Assembly: GCA_023634235.1 (NCBI GenBank) | Contig: JAMKCF010000031.1 | Location: 2,046,001-2,110,000, forward strand | Source: Pisaster brevispinus | Lineage: Eukaryota; Echinodermata; Asteroidea; Forcipulatida; Asteriidae | Reading direction: 5' to 3' | DNA length: 64,000 nucleotides | Shown here: piece after piece, positions 9,997-20,800 of the stretch | How positions within the stretch are numbered: the stretch's first letter is position 1 | Layout of the letters: each line of letters opens with the position of its first letter | The notes under the pieces: generated by a model | Database searches by the model: none | Told to the model about the DNA's origin: nothing | What the model saw: only the letters and a program-made list of their open reading frames with translations | Translations under genes and position numbers: made by a program

Positions 9997-12176
9997 GATC
10001 GGGAGTTATTCCCAAATTCACCGCACAGTTAAATTGGGCCATTACCCCGGTCCGCACGACCTTGTCTCGCAGCCGGTTTTTGGGAGGGGTCAATTTCTGT
10101 TAGGGGTAGGGCTAACATCCAGGTCGCTCGCCTCGCCTACAGAGTCGTCAGCAACCCCAAACTCACGGTAGAGGGAGCCCTTGAGACGGGCTTTACAGTG
10201 GTGCTAAACTTGTGCAGATCCGATATTGCCTTGGGGGTGATTTGACCATCCTTATTTTGTGTTTGTCTCTTTTACAGCAAATTCGAGATGAAGCTGTTTT
10301 GCGGGGCCTTTTTAGCGTCCCCGTTTGCTGGTCTTTTCCGGTGTGAAGCCTGCCCGCAACGGCCGTAAAAGTCCAATTTCCGGATGCAGGGATACCTAAG
10401 GAAGATTCAGGTAAAAAATTCATCTCTCTAGCATGCCTAGATCGGGAGTCATTCCCATTACCCCGGTCCGCACGACCTTGTCTCGCAGCCGTTTTTTTTT
10501 TTTTGGGGGGGGGTCAATTTCTGTTAGGGGTAGGGCTTACATCCAGGCCGTTCACCTCGCCTACAAAGTCGTCACCAACCCCAAACTCACGGTAGAGAGA
10601 GCCCTTGAGACGGGCTTTACAGTGGTACTAAACTTGTGCAGATCCGATATTGCCTTGGGGGTGATTTGACCATCCTTATTTTATGTTTGTCTCTTTAACA
10701 TCAAATTCGAGATGAAGCTGTTTTGCGGGGCCTTTGTAGCGTCCCCGTTTGCTGGTCTTTTCCGGTGTAAAGCCTGCCCGCATTGGCCGTAAAAGTCCAA
10801 TTTCCGGGTGCGGGGATACCTAAGGAAGATTCAGGCGAAAATGTCATCTCTCTAGCATGCCTAGATCGGGAGTTATTCCCAAATTCACCGCACAGTTAAA
10901 TTGGGCCATTACCCCGGTCCGCACGACCTTGTCTCGCAGCCGGTTTTTGGGAGGGGTCAATTTCTGTTAGGGGTAGGGCTAACATCCAGGTCGCTCGCCT
11001 CGCCTACAGAGTCGTCAGCAACCCCAAACTCACGGTAGAGGGAGCCCTTGAGACGGGCTTTACAGTGGTGCTAAACTTGTGCAGATCCGATATTGCCTTG
11101 GGGGTGATTTGACCATCCTTATTTTGTGTTTGTCTCTTTTACAGCAAATTCGAGATGAAGCTGTTTTGCGGGGCCTTTTTAGCGTCCCCGTTTGCTGGTC
11201 TTTTCCGGTATGAAGCCTGCCCGCAACGGCCGTAAAAGTCCAATTTCCGGATGCAGGGATACCTAAGGAAGATTCAGGTAAAAAATTTATCTCTCTAGCA
11301 TGCCTAGATCGGGAGTCATTCCCATTACCCCGGTCCGCACGACCTTGTCTCGCAGCCGGTTTTTTTTTTTTTTTTTGGGGGGGGTCAATTTCTGTTAGGG
11401 GTAGGGCTTACATCCAGGCCGCTCGCCTCGCCTACAGAGTCGTCAGCAACCCCAAACTCACGGTAGAGAGAGCCCTTGAGACGGGCTTTACAGTGGTGCT
11501 AAACTTGTGCAGATCCGATATTGCCTTGGGGGTGATTTGACCATCCTTATTTTATGTTTGTCTCTTTTACATCAAATTCGAGATGAAGCTGTTTTGCGGG
11601 GCCTTTGTAGCGTCCCCGTTTGCTGGTCTTTTCCGGTGTAAAGCCTGCCCGCATTGGCCATAAAAGTCCAATTTCCAGGTGCGGGGATACCTAAGGAAGA
11701 TTCAGGCGAAAATTTCATCTCTCTAGCATGCCTAGATCGGGAGTTATTCCCAAATTCACCGCACAGTTAAATTGGGCCATTACCCCGGTCCGCACGACCT
11801 TGTCTCGCAGCCGGTTTTTGGGAGGGGTCAATTTCTGTTAGGGGTAGGGCTAACATCCAGGTCGCTCGCCTCGCCTACAGAGTCGTCAGCAACCCCAAAC
11901 TCACGGTAGAGGGAGCCCTTGAGACGGGCTTTACAGTGGTGTTAAACTTGTGCAGATCCGATATTGCCTTGGGGTGATTTGACCATCCTTATTTTGTGTT
12001 TGTCTCTTTTACAGCAAATTCGAGATGAAGCTGTTTTGCGGGGCCTTTGTAGCGTCCCCGTTTGCTGGTCTTTTCCGGTGTGAAGCCTGCCCGCAACGGC
12101 CGTAAAAGTCCAATTTCCGGATGCAGGGATACCTAAGGAAGATTCAGGTAAAAAATTCATCTCTCTAGCATGCCTA
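9997..12176 (+). repeat. Regular A-B run
   Basis: Starts: 9997 A, 10440 B (T13G9, several private changes), 10864 A, 11307 B (T17G8), 11735 A (442 bases, one G lost in CTTGGGGTG, GTGTTAAAC). The first two A copies share CCTTTTTAG in place of CCTTTGTAG. The copy at 11735 is the first member of the 13-monomer duplicated segment. Confidence 0.85.
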
Positions 12177-15100
12177 GATCGGGAGTTATTCCCATTACCC
12201 CGGTCCGCACGACCTTGTCTCGCAGCCGGTTTTTTTTTTGGGGGGGGGTCAATTTCTGTTAGGGGTAGGGCTTACATCCAGGCCGCTCGTCTCGCCTACA
12301 GAATCGTCAGCAACCCCAAACTCACGGTAGAGAGAGCCCTTGAGACGGGCTTTACAGTGGTGCTAAACTTGTGCAGATCCGATATTGCCTTGGGGGTGAT
12401 TTGACCATCCTTATTTTGTGTTTGTCTCTTTTACAGCAAATTCGAGATGAAGCTGTTTGCGGGGCCTTTGTAGCGTCCCCGTTTGCTGGTCTTTTCCGGT
12501 GTGAAGCCTGCCCGCAACGGCCGTAAAAGTTCAATTTCCGGATGCAGGGATACCTAAGGAAGATTCAGGTAAAAAATTCATCTCTCTAGCATGCCTAGAT
12601 CGGGAGTTATTCCCATTACCCCGGTCCGCACGACCTTGTCTCGCAGCCGGTTTTTTTTTTTTTTTTTTTTGGGGGGGTCAATTTCTGTTAGGGGAAGGGC
12701 TTACATCCAGGCCGCTCGCCTCGCCTACAGAATCGTCAGCAACCCCAAACTCACGGTAGAGAGAGCCCTTGAGACGGGCTTTACAGTGGTACTAAACTTG
12801 TGCAGATCCGATATTGCCTTGGGGGTGATTTGACCATCCTTATTTTATGTTTGTCTCTTTTACATCAAATTCGAGATGAAGCTGTTTTGCGGGGCCTTTG
12901 TAGCGTCCCCGTTTGCTGGTCTTTTCCGGTGTAAAGCCTGCCCGCATTGGCCGTAAAAGTCCAATTTCCGGGTGCGGGGATACCTAAGGAAGATTCAGGC
13001 GAAAATTTCATCTCTCTAGCATGCCTAGATCGGGAGTTATTCCCAAATTCACCGCACAGTTAAATTGGGCCATTACCCCGGTCCGCACGACCTTGTCTCG
13101 CAGCCGGTTTTTGGGAGGGGTCAATTTCTGTTAGGGGTAGGGCTAACATCCAGGTCGCTCGCCTCGCCTACAGAGTCGTCAGCAACCCCAAACTCACGGT
13201 AGAGGGAGCCTTTGAGACGGGCTTTACAGTGGTGCTAAACTTGTGCAGATCCAATATTGCCTTGGGGGTGATTTGACCATCCTTATTTTGTGTTTGTCTC
13301 TTTTACAGCAAATTCGAGATGAAGCTGTTTTGCGGGGCCTTTGTAGCGTCCCCGTTTGCTGGTCTTTTCCGGTGTGAAGCCTGCCCGCAACGGCCGTAAA
13401 AGTCAAATTTCCGGATGCAGGGATACCTAAGGAAGATTCAGGTAAAAAATTCATCTCTCTAGCATGCCTAGATCGGGAGTTATCCCATTACCCCGGTCCG
13501 CACGACCTTGTCTCGCAGCCGGTTTTTTTTTTTTTTTTGGGGGGGGTCAATTTCTGTTAGGGGTAGGGCTTACATCCAGGCCGCTCGCCTCGCCTACAGA
13601 GCCGTCAGCAACCCCAAACTCACGGTAGAGAGAGCCCTTGAGACGGGCTTTACAGTGGTGCTAAACTTGTGCAGATCCGATATTGCCTTGGGGGTGATTT
13701 GACCATCCTTATTTTATGTTTGTCTCTTTTACATCAAATTCGAGATGAAGCTGTTTTGCGGGGCCTTTGTAGCGTCCCCGTTTGCTGGTCTTTTCCGGTG
13801 TAAAGCCTGCCCGCATTGGCCGTAAAAGTCCAATTTCCGGGTGCGGGGATACCTAAGGAAGATTCAGGCGAAAATTTCATCTCTCTAGCATGCCTAGATC
13901 GGGAGTTATTCCCAAATTCACCGCACAGTTAAATTGGGCCATTACCCCGGTCCGCACGACCTTGTCTCGCAGCCGGTTTTTGGGAGGGGTCAATTTCTGT
14001 TAGGGGTAGGGCTAACATCCAGGTCGCTCGCCTCGCCTACAGAGTCGTCAGCAACCCCAAACTCACGGTAGAGGGAGCCCTTGAGACGGGCTTTACAGTG
14101 GTGCTAAACTTGTGCAGATCCGATATTGCCTTGGGGGTGATTTGACCATCCTTATTTTGTGTTTGTCTCTTTTACAGCAAATTCGAGATGAAGCTGTTTT
14201 GCGGGGCCTTTGTAGCGTCCCCGTTTGCTGGTCTTTTCCGGTGTAAAGCCTGCCCGCATTGGCCGTAAAAGTCCAATTTCCGGGTGCGGGGATACCTAAG
14301 GAAGATTCAGGTAAAAAATTCATCTCTCTAGCATGCCTAGATCGGGAGTTTCCCATTACCCCGGTCCGCACGACCTTGTCTCGCAGCCGGTTTTTTTTTT
14401 TTTTGGGGGGGGGGTCAATTTCTGTTAGGGGTAGGGCTTACATCCAGGCCGCTCGCCTCGCCTGCAGAGTCGTCAGCAACCCCAAACTCACGGTAGAGAG
14501 AGCCCTTGAGACGGGCTTTACAGTGGTGCTAAACTTGTGCAGATCCGATATTGCCTTGGGGGTGATTTGACCATCCTTATTTTATGTTTGTCTCTTTTAC
14601 ATCAAATTCGAGATGAAGCTGTTTTGCGGGGCCTTTGTAGCGTCCCCGTTTGCTGGTCTTTTCCGGTGTAAAGCCTGCCCGCATTGGCCGTAAAAGTCCA
14701 ATTTCCGGGTGCGGGGATACCTAAGGAAGATTCAGGCGAAAATTTCATATCTCTAGCATGCCTAGATCGGGAGTTATTCCCAAATTCACCGCACAGTTAA
14801 ATTGGGCCATTACCCCGGTCCGCACGACCTTGTCTCGCAGCCGGTTTTTGGGAGGGGTCAATTTCTGTTAGGGGTAGGGCTAACATCCAGGTCGCTCGCC
14901 TCGCCTACAGAACCGTCAGCAACCCCAAACTCACGGTAGAGGGAGCCCTTGAGACGGGCTTTACAGTGGTACTAAACTTGTGCAGATCCGATATTGCCTT
15001 GGGGGTGATTTGACCTCCTTATTTTGTGTTTGTCTCTTTTACAGCAAATTCGAGATGAAGCTGTTTTGCGGGGCCTTTGTAGCGTCCCCGTTTGCTGGTC

Positions 15101-16948
15101 TTTTCCGGTGTGAAGCCTGCCCGCAACGGCCGTAAAAGTCCAATTTCCGGATGCAGGGATACCTAAGGAAGATTCAGGTAAAAAATTCATCTCTCTAGCA
15201 TGCCTAGATCGGGAGTTATTCCCATTACCCCGGTCCGCACGACCTTGTCTCGCAGCCGGTTTTTTTTTTTTTGGGGGGGGGGTCAATTTCTGTTAGGGGT
15301 AGGGCTTACATCCAGGCCGCTCGCCTCGCCTGCAGAGTCGTCAGCAACCCCAAACTCACGGTAGAGAGAGCCCTTGAGACGGGCTTTACAGTGGTGCTAA
15401 ACTTGTGCAGATCCGATATTGCCTTGGGGGTGATTTGACCATCCTTATTTTATGTTTGTCTCTTTTACATCAAATTCGAGATGAAGCTGTTTTGCGGGGC
15501 CTTTGTAGCGTCCCCGTTTGCTGGTCTTTTCCGGTGTAAAGCCTGCCCGCATTGGCCGTAAAAGTCCAATTTCCGGGTGCGGGGATACCTAAGGAAGATT
15601 CAGGCGAAAATTTCATATCTCTAGCATGCCTAGATCGGGAGTTATTCCCAAATTCACCGCACAGTTAAATTTGGCCATTACCCCGGTCCGCACGACCTTG
15701 TCTCGCAGCCGGTTTTTGGGAGGGGTCAATTTCTGTTAGGGGTAGGGCTAACATCCAGGTCGCTCGCCTCGCGTACAGAATCGTCAGCAACCCCAAACTC
15801 ACGGTAGAGGGAGCCCTTGAGACGGGCTTTACAGTGGTACTAAACTTGTGCAGATCCGATATTGCCTTGGGGGTGATTTGACCATCCTTATTTTGTGTTT
15901 GTCTCTTTTACAGCAAATTCGAGATGAAGCTGTTTTGCGGGGCCTTTGTAGCGTCCCCGTTTGCTGGTCTTTTCCGGTGTGAAGCCTGCCCGCAACGGCC
16001 GTAAAAGTTCAATTTCCGGATGCAGGGATACCTAAGGAAGATTCAGGTAAAAAATTCATCTCTCTAGCATGCCTAGATCGGGAGTTATTCCCATTACCCC
16101 GGTCCGCACGACCTTGTCTCGCAGCCGGTTTTTTTTTTTTTTTTTTGGGGGGGGGTCAATTTCTGTTAGGGGTAGGGCTTACATCCAGGCCGCTCGCCTC
16201 GCCTACAGAGTCGTCAGCAACCCCGAACTCACGGTAGAGAGAGCCCTTGAGACGGGCTTTACAGTGGTGCTAAACTTGTGCAGATCCGATATTGCCTTGG
16301 GGGTGATTTGACCATTCTTATTTTATGTTTGTCTCTTTTACATCAAATTCGAGATGAAGCTGTTTTGCGGGGCCTTTGTAGCGTCCCCGTTTGCTGGTCT
16401 TTTCCGGTGTAAAGCCTGCCCGCATTGGCCGTAAAAGTCCAATTTCCGGGTGCGGGGATACCTAAGGAAGATTCAGGCGAAAATTTCATCTCTCTAGCAT
16501 GCCTAGATCGGGAGTTATTCCCAAATTCACCGCACAGTTAAATTGGGCCATTACCCCGGTCCGCACGACCTTGTCTCGCAGCCGGTTTTTGGGAGGGGTC
16601 AATTTCTGTTAGGGGTAGGGCTAACATCCAGGTCGCTCGCCTCGCCTACAGAGTCGTCAGCAACCCCAAACTCACGGTAGAGGGAGCCCTTGAGACGGGC
16701 TTTACAGTGGTGCTAAACTTGTGCAGATCCGATATTGCCTTGGGGGTGATTTGACCATCCTTATTTTGTGTTTGTCTCTTTTACAGCAAATTCGAGATGA
16801 AGCTGTTTTGCGGGGCCTTTGTAGCGTCCCCGTTTGCTGGTCTTTTCCGGTGTGAAGCCTGCCCTCAACGGCCGTAAAAGTCCAATTTCCGGATGCAGGG
16901 ATACCTAAGGAAGATTCAGGTAAAAAATTCATCTCTCTAGCATGCCTA
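11735..16948 (+). repeat. Large duplicated segment, copy 1 (12 matched monomers)
   Basis: Monomers at 11735, 12177, 12598, 13028, 13471, 13897, 14340, 14765, 15207, 15633, 16076 and 16506. Private variants recur in order about 5.72 kb later: GTGTTAAAC, GCTGTTTGCGG, T20G7 with GGGGAAGGG, CCAATATT with AGTCAAATTT, GTTATCCC with AGAGCCGTC, CCTGCAGAG with TCATATCTC, AGAACCGTC, GCGTACAGAATCG, and CCCCGAACTC with CCATTCTT. The B at 16949, which completes a 13-monomer period, has no recognisable partner. Confidence 0.85.
12177..12597 (+). repeat. Hybrid monomer, B front and A back, shortest tract
   Basis: T10G9, CTTAC/GCC and GAGAG (B), then GTG/ACAG, GTGAAG and GTAAAA tail (A). One T is lost in GCTGTTTGCGG. 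Followed by a B front at 12598. Its duplicate at 17896-18317 shares all these changes and differs in the tract (T12G8). Confidence 0.85.
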
Positions 16949-17372
16949 GATCGGGAGTTATTCCCATTACCCCGGTCCGCACGACCTTGTCTCGCAGCCG
17001 GGTTTTTTTTTTTTGGGGGGGGTCAATTTCTGTTAGGGGTAGGGCTTACATCCAGGCCGCTCACCTCGCCTACAGAGTCGTCAGCAACCCCAAACTCACG
17101 GTAGAGAGAGCCCTTGAGACGGGCTTTACAGTGGTGCTTAACTTGTGCAGATCCGATATTGCCTTGGGGGTGATTTGACCATCCTTATTTTATGTTTGTC
17201 TCTTTTACATCAAATTCGAGATGAAGCTGTTTTGCGGGGCCTTTGTAGCGTCCCCGTTTGCTGGTCTTTTCCGGTGTAAAGCCTGCCCGCATTGGCCGTA
17301 AAAGTCCAATTTCCGGGTGCGGGGATACCTAAGGAAGATTCAGGCGAAAATTTCATCTCTCTAGCATGCCTA
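12598..17372 (+). repeat. A-B run with one conversion mosaic
   Basis: Starts: 12598 B (T20G7), 13028 A, 13471 B, 13897 A mosaic, 14340 B (two bases lost in GAGTTTCCC), 14765 A (442 bases), 15207 B, 15633 A, 16076 B (T18G9), 16506 A, 16949 B. The copy at 13897 is A at the insert, GTG/ACAG and GTAAAA tail, but B at GTAAAG, CATTGG and GGGTGCGGGG. Confidence 0.85.
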
Positions 17373-17895
17373 GATCGGGAGTTATTCCCAAATTCACCGC
17401 ACAGTTAAATTGGGCCATTACCCCGGTCCGCACGACCTTGTCTCGCAGCCGGTTTTTGGGAGTTATTCCCAAATTCACCGCACAGTTAAATTGGGCCATT
17501 ACCCCGGTCCGCACGACCTTGTCTCGCAGCCGGTTTTTGGGAGGGGTCAATTTCTGTTAGGGGTAGGGCTAACATCCAGGTCGCTCGCCTCGCCTACAGA
17601 GTCGTCAGCAACCCCAAACTCACGGTAGAGGGAGCCCTTGAGACGGGCTTTACAGTGGTGTTAAACTTGTGCAGATCCGATATTGCCTTGGGGTGATTTG
17701 ACCATCCTTATTTTGTGTTTGTCTCTTTTACAGCAAATTCGAGATGAAGCTGTTTTGCGGGGCCTTTGTAGCGTCCCCGTTTGCTGGTCTTTTCCGGTGT
17801 GAAGCCTGCCCGCAACGGCCGTAAAAGTCCAATTTCCGGATGCAGGGATACCTAAGGAAGATTCAGGTAAAAAATTCATCTCTCTAGCATGCCTA
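17373..17895 (+). repeat. A monomer with 81-bp internal tandem duplication (523 bp)
   Basis: The segment from GGGAGTTATTCCC through the 27-base insert to the T5 run occurs twice in tandem, 17377-17457 and 17458-17538. The join is at GGGAG, a pentamer present both at the monomer front (CGGGAGTT) and at the short tract (TTGGGAGGGG), so the duplication fits slippage or exchange at 5-base microhomology. The rest matches the A copy at 11735 (GTGTTAAAC, one G lost). It is the only copy with this duplication. Confidence 0.97.
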
Positions 17896-20800
17896 GATCG
17901 GGAGTTATTCCCATTACCCCGGTCCGCACGACCTTGTCTCGCAGCCGGTTTTTTTTTTTTGGGGGGGGTCAATTTCTGTTAGGGGTAGGGCTTACATCCA
18001 GGCCGCTCGTCTCGCCTACAGAATCGTCAGCAACCCCAAACTCACGGTAGAGAGAGCCCTTGAGACGGGCTTTACAGTGGTGCTAAACTTGTGCAGATCC
18101 GATATTGCCTTGGGGGTGATTTGACCATCCTTATTTTGTGTTTGTCTCTTTTACAGCAAATTCGAGATGAAGCTGTTTGCGGGGCCTTTGTAGCGTCCCC
18201 GTTTGCTGGTCTTTTCCGGTGTGAAGCCTGCCCGCAACGGCCGTAAAAGTTCAATTTCCGGATGCAGGGATACCTAAGGAAGATTCAGGTAAAAAATTCA
18301 TCTCTCTAGCATGCCTAGATCGGGAGTTATTCCCATTACCCCGGTCCGCACGACCTTGTCTCGCAGCCGGTTTTTTTTTTTTTTTTTTTTGGGGGGGTCA
18401 ATTTCTGTTAGGGGAAGGGCTTACATCCAGGCCGCTCGCCTCGCCTACAGAATCGTCAGCAACCCCAAACTCACGGTAGAGAGAGCCCTTGAGACGGGCT
18501 TTACAGTGGTACTAAACTTGTGCAGATCCGATATTGCCTTGGGGGTGATTTGACCATCCTTATTTTATGTTTGTCTCTTTTACATCAAATTCGAGATGAA
18601 GCTGTTTTGCGGGGCCTTTGTAGCGTCCCCGTTTGCTGGTCTTTTCCGGTGTAAAGCCTGCCCGCATTGGCCGTAAAAGTCCAATTTCCGGGTGCGGGGA
18701 TACCTAAGGAAGATTCAGGCGAAAATTTCATCTCTCTAGCATGCCTAGATCGGGAGTTATTCCCAAATTCACCGCACAGTTAAATTGGGCCATTACCCCG
18801 GTCCGCACGACCTTGTCTCGCAGCCGGTTTTTGGGAGGGGTCAATTTCTGTTAGGGGTAGGGCTAACATCCAGGTCGCTCGCCTCGCCTACAGAGTCGTC
18901 AGCAACCCCAAACTCACGGTAGAGGGAGCCTTTGAGACGGGCTTTACAGTGGTGCTAAACTTGTGCAGATCCAATATTGCCTTGGGGGTGATTTGACCAT
19001 CCTTATTTTGTGTTTGTCTCTTTTACAGCAAATTCGAGATGAAGCTGTTTTGCGGGGCCTTTGTAGCGTCCCCGTTTGCTGGTCTTTTCCGGTGTGAAGC
19101 CTGCCCGCAACGGCCGTAAAAGTCAAATTTCCGGATGCAGGGATACCTAAGGAAGATTCAGGTAAAAAATTCATCTCTCTAGCATGCCTAGATCGGGAGT
19201 TATCCCATTACCCCGGTCCGCACGACCTTGTCTCGCAGCCGGTTTTTTTTTTTTTTTTGGGGGGGTCAATTTCTGTTAGGGGTAGGGCTTACATCCAGGC
19301 CGCTCGCCTCGCCTACAGAGCCGTCAGCAACCCCAAACTCACGGTAGAGAGAGCCCTTGAGACGGGCTTTACAGTGGTGCTAAACTTGTGCAGATCCGAT
19401 ATTGCCTTGGGGGTGATTTGACCATCCTTATTTTATGTTTGTCTCTTTTACATCAAATTCGAGATGAAGCTGTTTTGCGGGGCCTTTGTAGCGTCCCCGT
19501 TTGCTGGTCTTTTCCGGTGTAAAGCCTGCCCGCATTGGCCGTAAAAGTCCAATTTCCGGGTGCGGGGATACCTAAGGAAGATTCAGGCGAAAATTTCATC
19601 TCTCTAGCATGCCTAGATCGGGAGTTATTCCCAAATTCACCGCACAGTTAAATTGGGCCATTACCCCGGTCCGCACGACCTTGTCTCGCAGCCGGTTTTT
19701 GGGAGGGGTCAATTTCTGTTAGGGGTAGGGCTAACATCCAGGTCGCTCGCCTCGCCTACAGAGTCGTCAGCAACCCCAAACTCACGGTAGAGGGAGCCCT
19801 TGAGACGGGCTTTACAGTGGTGCTAAACTTGTGCAGATCCGATATTGCCTTGGGGGTGATTTGACCATCCTTATTTTGTGTTTGTCTCTTTTACAGCAAA
19901 TTCGAGATGAAGCTGTTTTGCGGGGCCTTTGTAGCGTCCCCGTTTGCTGGTCTTTTCCGGTGTGAAGCCTGCCCGCAACGGCCGTAAAAGTCCAATTTCC
20001 GGATGCAGGGATACCTAAGGAAGATTCAGGTAAAAAATTCATCTCTCTAGCATGCCTAGATCGGGAGTTATTCCCATTACCCCGGTCCGCACGACCTTGT
20101 CTCGCAGCCGGTTTTTTTTTTTTTTGGGGGGGGGGGTCAATTTCTGTTAGGGGTAGGGCTTACATCCAGGCCGCTCGCCTCGCCTGCAGAGTCGTCAGCA
20201 ACCCCAAACTCACGGTAGAGAGAGCCCTTGAGACGGGCTTTACAGTGGTGCTAAACTTGTGCAGATCCGATATTGCCTTGGGGGTGATTTGACCATCCTT
20301 ATTTTATGTTTGTCTCTTTTACATCAAATTCGAGATGAAGCTGTTTTGCGGGGCCTTTGTAGCGTCCCCGTTTGCTGGTCTTTTCCGGTGTAAAGCCTGC
20401 CCGCATTGGCCGTAAAAGTCCAATTTCCGGGTGCGGGGATACCTAAGGAAGATTCAGGCGAAAATTTCATATCTCTAGCATGCCTAGATCGGGAGTTATT
20501 CCCAAATTCACCGCACAGTTAAATTGGGCCATTACCCCGGTCCGCACGACCTTGTCTCGCAGCCGGTTTTTGGGAGGGGTCAATTTCTGTTAGGGGTAGG
20601 GCTAACATCCAGGTCGCTCGCCTCGCCTACAGAACCGTCAGCAACCCCAAACTCACGGTAGAGGGAGCCCTTGAGACGGGCTTTACAGTGGTACTAAACT
20701 TGTGCAGATCCGATATTGCCTTGGGGGTGATTTGACCATCCTTATTTTGTGTTTGTCTCTTTTACAGCAAATTCGAGATGAAGCTGTTTTGCGGGGCCTT

